From positions 1 to 64,000 of the forward strand of contig DYKQ01000001.1 in the NCBI GenBank assembly GCA_020722545.1: a stretch of 64,000 bases of DNA, in the 5' to 3' direction. The stretch comes from Thiomonas intermedia. Lineage in GTDB: Bacteria > Pseudomonadota > Gammaproteobacteria > Burkholderiales > Burkholderiaceae_C. The position numbers and the translations under genes are program-made. Numbering within the stretch: the stretch's first letter is position 1; the number at the start of each line of letters is the position of its first letter. Below, one piece after another: positions 7,955 through 18,807 of the stretch. Below the pieces are notes generated by a model. The model was given only the letters and a program-made list of their open reading frames with translations, was not told the DNA's origin and searched no databases.

Positions 7955-9402
7955 TGAACCCGGTCCCCGAGGCGGGCACGCTGCAGCGCCATGCGGCGAC
8001 CACCCTGGCGGAGCAACTCGGGGCCCAGTTTTCCGCCCGCATCCGCAACCGCTTGCTGCCCCCGGGAAGCCGCCTGCCGTCGGTGCGCGAATGCGCTCGG
8101 CGGTACGGGCTGAGCACGCAAACCGTGGTGGCGGCGTATGACCGGCTGCAGGCCCTCGGGCTGGTGGAGGCGCGCGCGCAGCGTGGGTATTTCGTGCGGG
8201 CGCCCGGTGACACGCCCGCGCTGGCGCGGCCCAGCGCCACGCAGACCGATGCCGCTGCGCCCATGTTGGCGCCGACGCACGCCACCGCGCTGGTGCGCGG
8301 CATGTTTCATCAGATGGGAGCGGGCGCTGCGGTGGCGCTGCGCGGCGCGCCCGGTTCCGGCGTGCTGCCCGCGCCGTGGCTGGAGAGTGCGGCGCTGGGC
8401 GCGGCCTTGCGGCGCATCGCCCGCGCGAACGAACTGGAGCAGGCTTCGCTGCACTACGGGCATCCGCTGGGCGATCTGGCCTTGCGCGAAGCCTTGTCGC
8501 GGCAATTGGCTGGCTTGTCTCTGCAAGTGCCGCCGCAGCAGATTCTGACCACCAATGGCGCATCACAGGCGCTCGATCTCGTGTTGCGCGCTCTCACCCG
8601 CCCCGGCGACGCGGTACTGGTCGAAAGCCCCGGCTGGGCGATGCAGTTCGCGCAGATGGCGCACCGCGGGCTCAAGCTGTTGCCGGTGCCGCGCGGCGCC
8701 GACGGGCCGGATCTCGACACGCTGGAGCAACTCGCCCGCGCGCATGCGCCGCGCCTGTTCATCTGCGTGAGCGTGCTGCACAACCCCACCGGGCAGTGCC
8801 TCAGCGCGGCCAGCGCGCACCGCGTGCTGCAGATCGCGCAGCGCCACGGCTTTCAGGTGGTCGAAGACGATGTCTATGCCGCGCTGGCCGAGCCCAGCAG
8901 CCCGCGCATGAGCGTGCTCGACCAACTGGAGCACACCATTTATCTCAGCGGGTTCTCAAAGATCCTCGCGCCCGGCTGGCGTGTGGGCTTTGTCGCGGCG
9001 GCGCCCGCCGTCATCGACCGTCTGATCGATCAGAAGTTGCTGGCCGTGCTCACCACGCCCACGCTCACCGAACGGGCGCTCGCCCATGTGCTGGGGCGGG
9101 GGCAGTTGCGCCGCACCACGCAGCAGGTGCGCGACCGGCTGGACGCGGCGCGTGCACGCGCGGTGCGGCTGGCCGAGAAAGCGGGCTGTCGCTTCGTCAC
9201 CCCGCCACGCGGGCTGCTGGGATGGGTGGACACCGGCGTGGACACGGCCACGCTGGCGCAGCGTCTGCTCGATGCCGGCTATCTGCTCGCGCCCGGCCAC
9301 CTGTTCGACCCGCAGCAGCAGCCTTCCACCCGCATGCGCATCAACTTCACACAGACGCAGGACGAAGCGTTCTGGCGTGCTTACGCTACTGCGCGGGGCT
9401 GA
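7933..9402 (+). CDS. MocR/PdxR-type GntR regulator with fused aminotransferase domain
   Basis: N-terminal GntR wHTH (LLPPGSRLPSVRECARRYGLSTQTVVAAYDRLQALGLVEAR) plus fold-type I aminotransferase domain (YLSGFSKILAPGWRVGF). Confidence 0.93.
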   Translation: MDEIANTVNPVPEAGTLQRHAATTLAEQLGAQFSARIRNRLLPPGSRLPSVRECARRYGLSTQTVVAAYDRLQALGLVEARAQRGYFVRAPGDTPALARPSATQTDAAAPMLAPTHATALVRGMFHQMGAGAAVALRGAPGSGVLPAPWLESAALGAALRRIARANELEQASLHYGHPLGDLALREALSRQLAGLSLQVPPQQILTTNGASQALDLVLRALTRPGDAVLVESPGWAMQFAQMAHRGLKLLPVPRGADGPDLDTLEQLARAHAPRLFICVSVLHNPTGQCLSAASAHRVLQIAQRHGFQVVEDDVYAALAEPSSPRMSVLDQLEHTIYLSGFSKILAPGWRVGFVAAAPAVIDRLIDQKLLAVLTTPTLTERALAHVLGRGQLRRTTQQVRDRLDAARARAVRLAEKAGCRFVTPPRGLLGWVDTGVDTATLAQRLLDAGYLLAPGHLFDPQQQPSTRMRINFTQTQDEAFWRAYATARG

Positions 9403-10523
9403 GCTGCGCCGCCCTTTCGGCGCTTGCGCACCGCATCGGCCAGCCCGCGCAACAACGGCACGGTGTCGTCCCAGCCCAGGCAGGCGTCGGTAATGGATAT
9501 GCCCGGCGCCAGCGGCTGACCCGGCTTGAGATCCTGTCGGCCTTCGCAGAGGTGGCTCTCGACCATCACGCCTAGGATGCGCCGCTCGCCCGCGGCGATG
9601 CGCTCGGCGATGCTGGCGGCCACGTCCATCTGCTTGCGCGGCTGCTTGGCCGAATTGGCATGCGAACAGTCGATCATCACCTGTTCCCGCTGCCCGGCTT
9701 TGGCGAGCACGGCGCAGGCCGCGTCCACCGACGCGGCGTCGAAGTTCGGCGCCTTGCCGCCGCGCAGAATCACATGACAGTCCGCATTGCCGCGGGTCTC
9801 GAAAATCGCTGCCACGCCCATCTTGGTCATGCCTATGAACGCATGGCCGCTGGCGGCCGACACCATGGCATCGGCCGCCACCTGCACCCCGCCGTCGGTG
9901 CCGTTCTTGAAACCCACGGGACAGGAAAGCCCCGAGGCGAGCTGGCGGTGGCTCTGGCTTTCGGTGGTGCGCGCGCCGATGGCGCCCCAGGCGATGAGGT
10001 CGCTGAAATACTGCGGCGACAGCAGATCGAGAAACTCGGCGCCCGCCGGTAAACCCAGCGAATTGATCTCCAGCAGCAACTGGCGCGCGCGCTGCAGACC
10101 CTCGTTGATGCGGAAGCTGCCATCCAGCCGCGGGTCGTTGATATAACCCTTCCAGCCCACGGTGGTGCGCGGCTTCTCGAAGTACACCCGCATCACCACC
10201 ACCAGAGCGTCGCTCAGCTCGGCCGCCGTGGCTTGCAGGCGGCGCGCGTAGTCGATGGCCTGATCGTGATCGTGAATGGAGCATGGCCCGACCACGACCA
10301 CCAGCCGGTCGTCGCGCCCATGCAGCACATCGGCCACCGCAGCGCGGCCCTGTTCCACCACGACTTCGATCTGGGCCGTGACGGGCAAGGCTTCAAGCAG
10401 CACCGCAGGCGAGATCAGCGCCCGCACCGCCTTGATGCGGGTGTCGTCGATGCGGGTGGTGTCGAGCGTGCCGTCAATGGCGCCAGCCTCGTGGTCATGG
10501 GTGGGGTCGTCGATGCGGGGCAT
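9381..10523 (-). CDS. aroG: 3-deoxy-7-phosphoheptulonate synthase (class I DAHP synthase)
   Basis: VVVGPCSIHDHDQAIDYARRL, MRVYFEKPRTTVGWKGYINDPRLDGSFRINEGL, RGGKAPNFD. Confidence 0.95.
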   Translation of the reverse strand: MPRIDDPTHDHEAGAIDGTLDTTRIDDTRIKAVRALISPAVLLEALPVTAQIEVVVEQGRAAVADVLHGRDDRLVVVVGPCSIHDHDQAIDYARRLQATAAELSDALVVVMRVYFEKPRTTVGWKGYINDPRLDGSFRINEGLQRARQLLLEINSLGLPAGAEFLDLLSPQYFSDLIAWGAIGARTTESQSHRQLASGLSCPVGFKNGTDGGVQVAADAMVSAASGHAFIGMTKMGVAAIFETRGNADCHVILRGGKAPNFDAASVDAACAVLAKAGQREQVMIDCSHANSAKQPRKQMDVAASIAERIAAGERRILGVMVESHLCEGRQDLKPGQPLAPGISITDACLGWDDTVPLLRGLADAVRKRRKGGAAQPRAVA

Positions 10524-10526
10524 GGG

Positions 10527-11450
10527 TCAGTCTTCCGCGAAAAAGTCGGAGTCGATACGTTTGAGTTGATAGGTCGCCGCCACCGAGACGCCGAGATCAT
10601 GTTCGATCATCAGCTCGGCCAGCCGTGGACCATCGATCAGCACGACTTTGTGTTGCGGGCTGCGGCGGGCGAACTGTTGCGCGTTGTCGGTGAACAGCCC
10701 CGTGGTGATGAACACGCCCTTGTTGGCGCCACGACTGACGAGGGCGCCCAGAAAGTCGCGCAGCGGCGGCTCACCTACCGAGCCCTGCCAGCGTTTGGCC
10801 TGAACGTAGATGGAATCAAGGCCCAGCCGGTCTTCGGCGATCACGCCATCGATGCCGCCATCGCCCGAGCGTCCGACCGCCTGACCCGCTTCGGCATGGC
10901 TGCCGCCGCAACCCATCTTCAATAACAGCTTAATCACGACGCCCTCGAAGAAGCCGGGATCGCAACTTTTCAATCGTTCCAGCAACTCGGCGCTCAGCGC
11001 TGCATTGGTTTCGTTCGAGATGAGCTTAAAGCGTTCTTCGGGCGGAATCGTGGGCTCTGTTTCGACAAAATCCACTGCCGATTCGGCGCTGGCGGGCGCT
11101 TGCTCTTTGCGCCATGCTCGATAGCCTGTTTGAGCCGCGCGGAAATAAGCCTCGGCGCCACCGCGCAAGGCAGCGGCTCCAGGTTCTGTGATCTGCCAGA
11201 CGCCTTTTTCTTTCAAGAGGAATCCGGCCTTGACCGAATCCACCGAAAAGAAATGGAGATACATGCGCCAACGCGGCAGGCCGTTGCTCTCGATGATCTC
11301 TTGCGCCCAGTCGTCAAACTCAAGCTGTTGAGCAACTCGGGCGGCCACGTCTCGGCTACGCAGCTTTCCATCAGCCTGCTGCAGCGCCTGCATGGCGGCG
11401 AACATGACCCGCGAGCCAAGCGCTTCAGAGCGGGAAAAGAGCTTGCTCAT
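10527..11450 (-). CDS. Mrr-family (type IV) restriction endonuclease
   Basis: Mrr_N-like winged helix; FEGVVIKLLLKMGCGGS...GRSGDGGIDGVIAEDRLGLDSIYVQAKRWQGSVG (D...QAK catalytic motif). Confidence 0.9.
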   Translation of the reverse strand: MSKLFSRSEALGSRVMFAAMQALQQADGKLRSRDVAARVAQQLEFDDWAQEIIESNGLPRWRMYLHFFSVDSVKAGFLLKEKGVWQITEPGAAALRGGAEAYFRAAQTGYRAWRKEQAPASAESAVDFVETEPTIPPEERFKLISNETNAALSAELLERLKSCDPGFFEGVVIKLLLKMGCGGSHAEAGQAVGRSGDGGIDGVIAEDRLGLDSIYVQAKRWQGSVGEPPLRDFLGALVSRGANKGVFITTGLFTDNAQQFARRSPQHKVVLIDGPRLAELMIEHDLGVSVAATYQLKRIDSDFFAED

Positions 11451-11456
11451 GCAGCC

Positions 11457-13280
<1,824 letters not shown>

Positions 13281-13361
13281 GTTCGAGAGGTACTTTCGGA
13301 AAACGGTCCTGCGGCTTCGGCGCGCAGGGGGCAGGAAAAGAAAGGATGGGAACGCCGACGT

Positions 13362-14000
13362 TCAGTGCACTTGCGGATTGTTCGGCCCGCCCGGCACGAC
13401 CACGCCCATGGAAATGATGTATTTGAGCGCAGTGTCCACGCTCATCTGCAGCTCGATCACTTCGCTGCGCGGAAACATCAGAAAAAAGCCGGAGGTCGGG
13501 TTGGGCGTGGTCGGCACATAGACGCTGACATGATCGCCCTGCAGATGCCCGGTCACCTCGCCGCCGGGCGTACCCGTCATGAACGCGATGGTCCACGAGC
13601 CCTGATGCGGATATTGCACCAGCAGCGCCTTGCGGAAGGCGTTGCCGCTGCTCGAAAACAGCGTGCCCGACACTTGCTTGACGCTGCTGTAAATGGTCTT
13701 GACCAGCGGAATGCGCGCCATCAGGCCATCCCAGCGGGCCAGCCACCACTGCCCCACCATATTGGCCACGGCCAGACCGGTGAGAAAAATGGCCGCCAGC
13801 ACCAAGACCACGCCCACGCCGGGAATGTTCACCAGCTTGTCCAGCGTCGGGGCCAGGCCGGGCGCCACCGTGCTCAGCGCGCTGACCATGGCCCGGAAGA
13901 TGCCGTCGAACACGGCCAGCAACTGCCACAGCACCCAGATGGTGATGGTCAGCGGCAGCCAGACCAGCATGCCGGCGATGAAAATACTTTTCAGGCTCAT
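13362..14000 (-). CDS. DUF502-family membrane protein
   Basis: MSLKSIFIAGMLVWLPLTITIWVLWQLL; PLVKTIYSSVKQVSGTLFSSSGNAFRKALLVQYP; VYVPTTPNPTSGFFLMFP. Confidence 0.9.
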   Translation of the reverse strand: MSLKSIFIAGMLVWLPLTITIWVLWQLLAVFDGIFRAMVSALSTVAPGLAPTLDKLVNIPGVGVVLVLAAIFLTGLAVANMVGQWWLARWDGLMARIPLVKTIYSSVKQVSGTLFSSSGNAFRKALLVQYPHQGSWTIAFMTGTPGGEVTGHLQGDHVSVYVPTTPNPTSGFFLMFPRSEVIELQMSVDTALKYIISMGVVVPGGPNNPQVH

Positions 14001-14010
14001 GGAATGAAAC

Positions 14011-14033
14011 AGCCTTCCGGGACGCGGAAGGCT
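14011..14033 (-). terminator. Hairpin downstream of the FmdB-type gene, possible weak terminator
   Basis: AGCCTTCCG-cgtcc-CGGAAGGCT then GTTTCATT on the minus strand. Confidence 0.45.
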
Positions 14034-14086
14034 TGGGGTTCAGGAAAGGGGCAGGGCGGTGGATCAGAGCCCTGGAGAGAATGAAT

Positions 14087-14359
14087 TCAATGGCAGGCAC
14101 ACGAGGCGCCGCAGGCCGGGGGTGCGGCACTGTCGGAGGAAGACGCTGCAGCCGCTGTCGATGCAGCAGCCGCGCCGCCGCCCTTGAAATCGGTGGCGTA
14201 CCAGCCCGAGCCCTTGAGCTGGAAACCTGCCGCGGTGACTTGCTTGTGCAGCGCAGGCTTGCCGCAATGCGGACAGACGGTCAGCGGGGCGTCGGATATT
14301 TTTTGCAGCGCGTCCAGGGTATGGCCGCAGGCATCACATTTATAAGTGTAGATCGGCAT
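14087..14359 (-). CDS. FmdB-family zinc ribbon protein
   Basis: MPIYTYKCDACGHTLDALQKISDAPLTVCPHCGKPALHKQ. Confidence 0.93.
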   Translation of the reverse strand: MPIYTYKCDACGHTLDALQKISDAPLTVCPHCGKPALHKQVTAAGFQLKGSGWYATDFKGGGAAAASTAAAASSSDSAAPPACGASCACH

Positions 14360-14507
14360 GATGGAAACCTCGTCAAAATCGGGGCGCCTGGAAATCGGCG
14401 TTTCAAATCCAGAGTTCAAGTCTTAAGTGGGGGCAAACAGGCGCGGAACAATGGCGGCATTATAAAAACGCCCCGCCTGTCGCGGCGGCGGCCATGCAGC
14501 CCCGGCC

Positions 14508-15101
14508 TTATCTCTCGTTGTCAACCGGAGGACGCGCCATGTAGGCCGGTGCGATGCCGGGCGGCGCCAGCGCGGGCGGGGTGAATTGCGGCGGACGGGG
14601 GGCGACGCCGGGGAAGCCGGTGGCTCCGACCTGAGCGCCCTGCGGATCCATTTTGAGTTCCTGACGCACGCCGTCGCGTTCCAGCCAGACCATTTTGTAG
14701 CCGGTGGCGCGCAAAATCACGCCCGGTGCGATGGCGTCGCCCACGCTGACGGCGCGGGGCGGCTGGCCGTCGATGCCGATGAGCGCCGAGCCGGTATCGC
14801 CCCCGGCAATCACCCCGTACAGCCGAAAGCGGCTGGGCGCGGCGGGTGCGCTGGCCGCGCCCGCCGGTGTGGCGCCATAAAGGCGCGCGGCCTGCTGCGC
14901 GGCCTGCTCGGGCGACAGCGCGCCGATGAGCTGGGCATCCGCGGGAACCGTTTGCGGCGAGGCGACCAGTCGCAGCACCCAGGTGACTGCCAGCGCCGCG
15001 CAGGCGAAGGCGAGAACGACGCTCAGCAGCGCCGCAGCCCGGCGGCTGCCGCGGGTGGAAACGCCGCTGGGCGCATGGAATGAGGGTGAGGTGCGCAACA
15101 T
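14508..15101 (-). CDS. gspC: Type II secretion system protein C
   Basis: Inner-membrane anchor plus HR domain (LYGVIAGGDTGSALIGIDGQPPRAVSVGDAIAPGVILRATGYKMVWLERDGVRQEL); divergent from gspG. Confidence 0.85.
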   Translation of the reverse strand: MLRTSPSFHAPSGVSTRGSRRAAALLSVVLAFACAALAVTWVLRLVASPQTVPADAQLIGALSPEQAAQQAARLYGATPAGAASAPAAPSRFRLYGVIAGGDTGSALIGIDGQPPRAVSVGDAIAPGVILRATGYKMVWLERDGVRQELKMDPQGAQVGATGFPGVAPRPPQFTPPALAPPGIAPAYMARPPVDNER

Positions 15102-15214
15102 GAGACGCTTATTATCCGCGCAGAACGTGTCTTCGCGCCGTCTTGTTGCAAGGAGTCATCAGCACGGCGGAAAAACCGAGGGCGCGCCCGGCGCTTTTCA
15201 AAAGGTGGAAGTCG

Positions 15215-15682
15215 ATGAATGCTGGTTTGAAGGGGGTTTCATCCGAGGTGCTGCGAGCGCCCGCGGCCCGTCGGAAGGCGCGCGGTTTCACGCTGATCGA
15301 GCTCATGGTGGTGCTGGTCATCATGGGCGTGCTGGCGGCGCTCATCGTGCCCAACATCATGGGCCGCACCGACGAGGCGCGGCAAACGGCCGCCAAGACG
15401 GATATCGCCACCATCATGCAGGCGCTCAAGCTGTACAAACTGGATAACGGCATTTACCCCACCCAGCAGCAGGGCTTGCAGGCGCTGGTGGTCAAACCCT
15501 CCACGCCGCCCATTCCCAACAACTGGAAGCCCTATCTCGAAAAACTGCCGACCGATCCCTGGGGCAACCCCTATCAATATCTCAACCCGGGCGTGAAAGG
15601 CCCGGTGGATGTGTTCAGCTATGGCGCAGACGGCAAACCCGGCGGAGAAGGGGCAAATGCCGACATTGGCAGCTGGCAGTAA
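15215..15682 (+). CDS. gspG: Type II secretion major pseudopilin
   Basis: [58 protein letters not shown]. Confidence 0.97.
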   Translation: MNAGLKGVSSEVLRAPAARRKARGFTLIELMVVLVIMGVLAALIVPNIMGRTDEARQTAAKTDIATIMQALKLYKLDNGIYPTQQQGLQALVVKPSTPPIPNNWKPYLEKLPTDPWGNPYQYLNPGVKGPVDVFSYGADGKPGGEGANADIGSWQ

Positions 15683-16352
15683 GCCCGGCTGCGTCCTGAG
15701 GGCAAGGCCGCCGCGCCAGCGGCAAGCGTGGGGCTTCACCCTGCTCGAAATGCTGGTGGCGCTGATCATCGTGGGCATGGTCACGGCGCTGGCGGCTTTT
15801 GCCTTGCCGCCCTCCGAAAATGCGCAGATGCAGCGCGAAGCGCAGCGGCTGTCGGCTTTGTTCGACGCCGCACGTCAACACGCCGCCGAAACCGGCGTGC
15901 CTCTGGCCTGGGCCAGCGGGCCGAGGGGCTATGCCTTTGTGCAGATCGGGCCGCAGGGCTGGGAGCCGGTGGACTCCGATCTGCTGCGTCCGCGGCTCTG
16001 GCCCTGGGTGGGCGGCGGCCGCGAAATTCCCCCGCAGGATTGGCGCGCCGCGCTCGGCGGCGAGCCGCGCGAGGCAGCCTACTCGGCAGGTACGGTGTCG
16101 GTGAGTCTGAGCGAAGGCGGCGTGCGCAGCTTAGGCACGCCGCCGAGCTGGTTGCTGTTCGGCTCCGAGCCGGTGGGCGGCCCGATCCGCCTCGTGCTGT
16201 CTGATGGCGCGGAGCGCGACAGCATCGAAACCGACGGCTTCGCGCCTTTTGTGGTCAGCCGCAGCCGGTCTCAAGGAAACGCAGGGCCGCCCCAAGTTTC
16301 CTTGACCCCCGCGGGGGGCGGGTCGGCGAGCCGACCCTGGGGGCGCTCATGA
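15657..16352 (+). CDS. gspH: Type II secretion minor pseudopilin H
   Basis: [26 protein letters not shown] prepilin signal; position after gspG. Confidence 0.88.
   Translation: MPTLAAGSKPGCVLRARPPRQRQAWGFTLLEMLVALIIVGMVTALAAFALPPSENAQMQREAQRLSALFDAARQHAAETGVPLAWASGPRGYAFVQIGPQGWEPVDSDLLRPRLWPWVGGGREIPPQDWRAALGGEPREAAYSAGTVSVSLSEGGVRSLGTPPSWLLFGSEPVGGPIRLVLSDGAERDSIETDGFAPFVVSRSRSQGNAGPPQVSLTPAGGGSASRPWGRS
16270..16348 (+). repeat. Dispersed palindromic repeat copy at the gspH/gspI junction (translated as GspH C-terminal tail)
   Basis: CTCAAGGAAACGCAGGGCCGCCCCAAGTTTCCTTG...CCCTGGGGGCGCTC; first 34 nt almost identical to 18631-18664, right ends match. Confidence 0.8.
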
Positions 16353-16753
16353 GCAGGTGTGCCATGCGCCCCATTCGACGCACCGGAATTCGCCGTGCCG
16401 GACTTTGCGGATTCACCCTGCTCGAAGTGTTGGTGGCGTTGGCGGTGGTGGCCATTGCGCTGCTGGCGGCCATGCGCGCCGCAGGCGGGGTGGCGGACAA
16501 CGCGCAGCGCTATCGCATGACCGTTCTGGCCGAGCAGTGCGCGCAGAATTTTCTGGTCGATCAACGTCTGAGCAAGACGTTTCTGGCGGTGGGACAGAGC
16601 ACCAGCGCCTGCACGCAGGCGAATGTGCCGTTCACCGTGGCGGTGGACGTGATGCCCACGCCCAACCCCAACTTCCGCCGCGTGCAGGTCAACGTGCTCG
16701 ATGCCAGCGGCTGGAGCGCGTGGCAGGTGGTCGCCATCATCGGGAATCTGTAA
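16349..16753 (+). CDS. gspI: Type II secretion minor pseudopilin I
   Basis: CGFTLLEVLVALAVVAIALLAAMRA; ATGA overlap with gspH. Confidence 0.9.
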   Translation: MSRCAMRPIRRTGIRRAGLCGFTLLEVLVALAVVAIALLAAMRAAGGVADNAQRYRMTVLAEQCAQNFLVDQRLSKTFLAVGQSTSACTQANVPFTVAVDVMPTPNPNFRRVQVNVLDASGWSAWQVVAIIGNL

Positions 16754-17503
16754 GTGAACCGGGCGCCTGTTTCGGTACAGCGGGGTTTCACCCTGATCGA
16801 GCTGCTGGTCGCGGTCACCATTCTCGCGGTGGTGGCGGTGCTGGGCTGGCGCGGGCTGGACGCGGTGGCGCGCAGCCGCGACGAAGCCAGCCGCGCGTTC
16901 ACCACCAGTTCGCGTCTGGCCGACGGCATGCAGCAGCTCGGCGACGACCTGCGCCATGCGGTGTCGCAGGGGGCCGGACTGCCTGCGGTGAGCATGCTCG
17001 GCGGCGGGCTGTTCATCGTGCGCCGTCCCGCGCAACCGCTGGGCGGCGATGTGCGCGCCGATGTCGCTGCGGGCGTCGGCCTGCCGCCGAATGCGGGCGA
17101 GCTGCAGGTGGTGCGCTGGACGGTGCAGGACGGCGCGCTCAAGCGCAGCGCCAGCGCGCCCACCGATAGCCGCGCCGTCTTGCTGTCGGCCTTGCAAAAC
17201 TCCTCCGCGCCTTTGCTGACCATCCTGCCCGGCGTGGCGAGCATGCAGATCCAGTTCTATCGCTACGCCGGTATCGGACTGCTGCAGCAATCGGGCTCTT
17301 GGGTCAATGCCGGGACGGCGGCCAATGCGGCAAACGCCAGCAGCAACACGCCGGCTGCATCGGCCAGCGCCGCGGCGGCCGCCGCCAACACGCTTGCCGC
17401 CAGCGCGACGACTCCGGCCGCCGTGCGCCTGCGGCTGCAGTTCGCCGACAAGGCGCTGGCGGGCGATTTGCAGCGCGACTTTTTGCTGGACGACCGCGAA
17501 TGA
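16754..17503 (+). CDS. gspJ: Type II secretion minor pseudopilin J (GTG start)
   Basis: [37 protein letters not shown]-like region (MQIQFYRYAG). Confidence 0.9.
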   Translation: MNRAPVSVQRGFTLIELLVAVTILAVVAVLGWRGLDAVARSRDEASRAFTTSSRLADGMQQLGDDLRHAVSQGAGLPAVSMLGGGLFIVRRPAQPLGGDVRADVAAGVGLPPNAGELQVVRWTVQDGALKRSASAPTDSRAVLLSALQNSSAPLLTILPGVASMQIQFYRYAGIGLLQQSGSWVNAGTAANAANASSNTPAASASAAAAAANTLAASATTPAAVRLRLQFADKALAGDLQRDFLLDDRE

Positions 17504-18555
17504 GCGCTCCGCACGGCCGCTCCGAAGGAGCGCTCAACTCCCTTGGGGAGTCGAGCATAGCGAGTCCAGTGAGGCCCGCAACCCAGCATCAAACTGGGCA
17601 TCAAAGCGGCGCGGCGCTGATCACCGCCATGCTGATCGCCGCGCTGGCCGCGGTGATGGTCTCGGGCATGTTCTGGAGCCAGTGGAGCGCCATCGCTCGC
17701 GAGCAGACCGCGCGCGAACAGACGCAGGCGCGCTGGATTTTGCGCGGCGCGATCGACTGGGCGCGGCTGATTCTGCGCGAAGACGCCATGACCTCGACGG
17801 CCGATTACCTCGGCGAGCCCTGGTCGGCGCCGCTGGCCGAGGCGCGGCTGTCGACCTTTCTCGCCGCGCGCGGGCAAGACAGCGCGGGTCTGCCCGACGC
17901 CTGGCTCGAAGGGCGCATCGTCGATGCGCAAAGCCGTTTCAATCTGCGCGACCTGGCCCCGGCCGGGACGATCGATCCGCAGGCGCTGCTGGCCTTCCAG
18001 CGCCTGTGCGCCGCGTTGCAACTGCCGTCCAATGTGGCGGCCGCCATCGCCAATGGCGTGGCGGCGAGCAACCCCATCGGCGCTGCGGCGCGGACAAATG
18101 TTGCAAATTCGCCACTGCCGCTGCAGCAATTGCAGGACTTGGCGCGGCTGGGCCCCACCGTGGCGCAGGCCCTGCCCAAGCTCGCCGCTGCCGTCACCCT
18201 GCTGCCGCAGGCCACGCCGGTGAACGCCAACACCGCCAGCCCGGAGGTGCTCGCTGCCGTGCTCGGGGTGAGCGCCGATACGGCGCAGGCCTTGGTCGAG
18301 GCGCGCAAGCGCGCGTATTTTCGCAATCTGGGCGATATTTCAACCCTGCTGCCGCAAGGCGCAACCGTCAATCCGCAACTGGTGAGCGTGGCCACCGGCT
18401 ACTTCGACGCCATTGCCCGTGTGCGCATCGACAAGCTGGAATACGCCGAACGCGCGCTGATTCAGCGGGCCGGGGTGTTCTCGCAGGTGGTGCGCATCCA
18501 GCGCGTGCCCCCCTGGTTGGCGGCTGCGCCTGAGTCCGAACAGGGCGCAAACTGA
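17500..18555 (+). CDS. gspK: Type II secretion protein K
   Basis: GAALITAMLIAALAAVMVSGMFW; DAQSRFNLRDL; NANTASPEVLAAVLGVS; ATGA overlap with gspJ. Confidence 0.92.
   Translation: MSAPHGRSEGALNSLGESSIASPVRPATQHQTGHQSGAALITAMLIAALAAVMVSGMFWSQWSAIAREQTAREQTQARWILRGAIDWARLILREDAMTSTADYLGEPWSAPLAEARLSTFLAARGQDSAGLPDAWLEGRIVDAQSRFNLRDLAPAGTIDPQALLAFQRLCAALQLPSNVAAAIANGVAASNPIGAAARTNVANSPLPLQQLQDLARLGPTVAQALPKLAAAVTLLPQATPVNANTASPEVLAAVLGVSADTAQALVEARKRAYFRNLGDISTLLPQGATVNPQLVSVATGYFDAIARVRIDKLEYAERALIQRAGVFSQVVRIQRVPPWLAAAPESEQGAN
17502..17555 (+). repeat. Palindromic sequence covering the 5' end of gspK
   Basis: GAGCGCTCC (17502-17510) ... GGAGCGCTC (17527-17535) inverted repeat plus ACTCCCttggGGAGT hairpin. 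Confidence 0.5.
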
Positions 18556-18630
18556 TTTCTCTCGCCAAACGCGATTGAAGAATGCATTGCAACATCGCGT
18601 ATTTCCTGTACCTTTACTGCCACAAAGCCT

Positions 18631-18791
18631 CTCAAGGAAACGCAGGCCGCCCCAAGTTTCCTTGTTCACCTCGCGGCTTGCAAGCCGCTCGGATTCGGCC
18701 CCGTCCAAGCTGCCGCAGGGCAGCTTGGAGCCGCGGGCCTCATCCCCCTCGGGGGGCGGGCTGGGCGTAGCCCGGCCCTGGGGGTGCTCTC
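18631..18791 (+). repeat. Composite dispersed palindromic repeat between gspK and gspL
   Basis: CTCAAGGAAACGCAGGCCGCCCCAAGTTTCCTTG, GCGGCTTGCAAGCCGC, CCAAGCTGCCgcaGGGCAGCTTGG, CCCCCTCGGGGGG, ends GGCCCTGGGGGTGCTC. Confidence 0.8.
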
Positions 18792-18807
18792 TACAATCGC
18801 CGTCATC

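Noticed and set aside
17300-17430. Ala/Ser/Asn-rich low-complexity tract in GspJ (ANAANASSNTPAASASAAAAAANTLAASATT) as an inserted element
   Set aside because: Compatible with an ordinary low-complexity linker in a high-GC genome; no palindromic structure or match to the repeat family.
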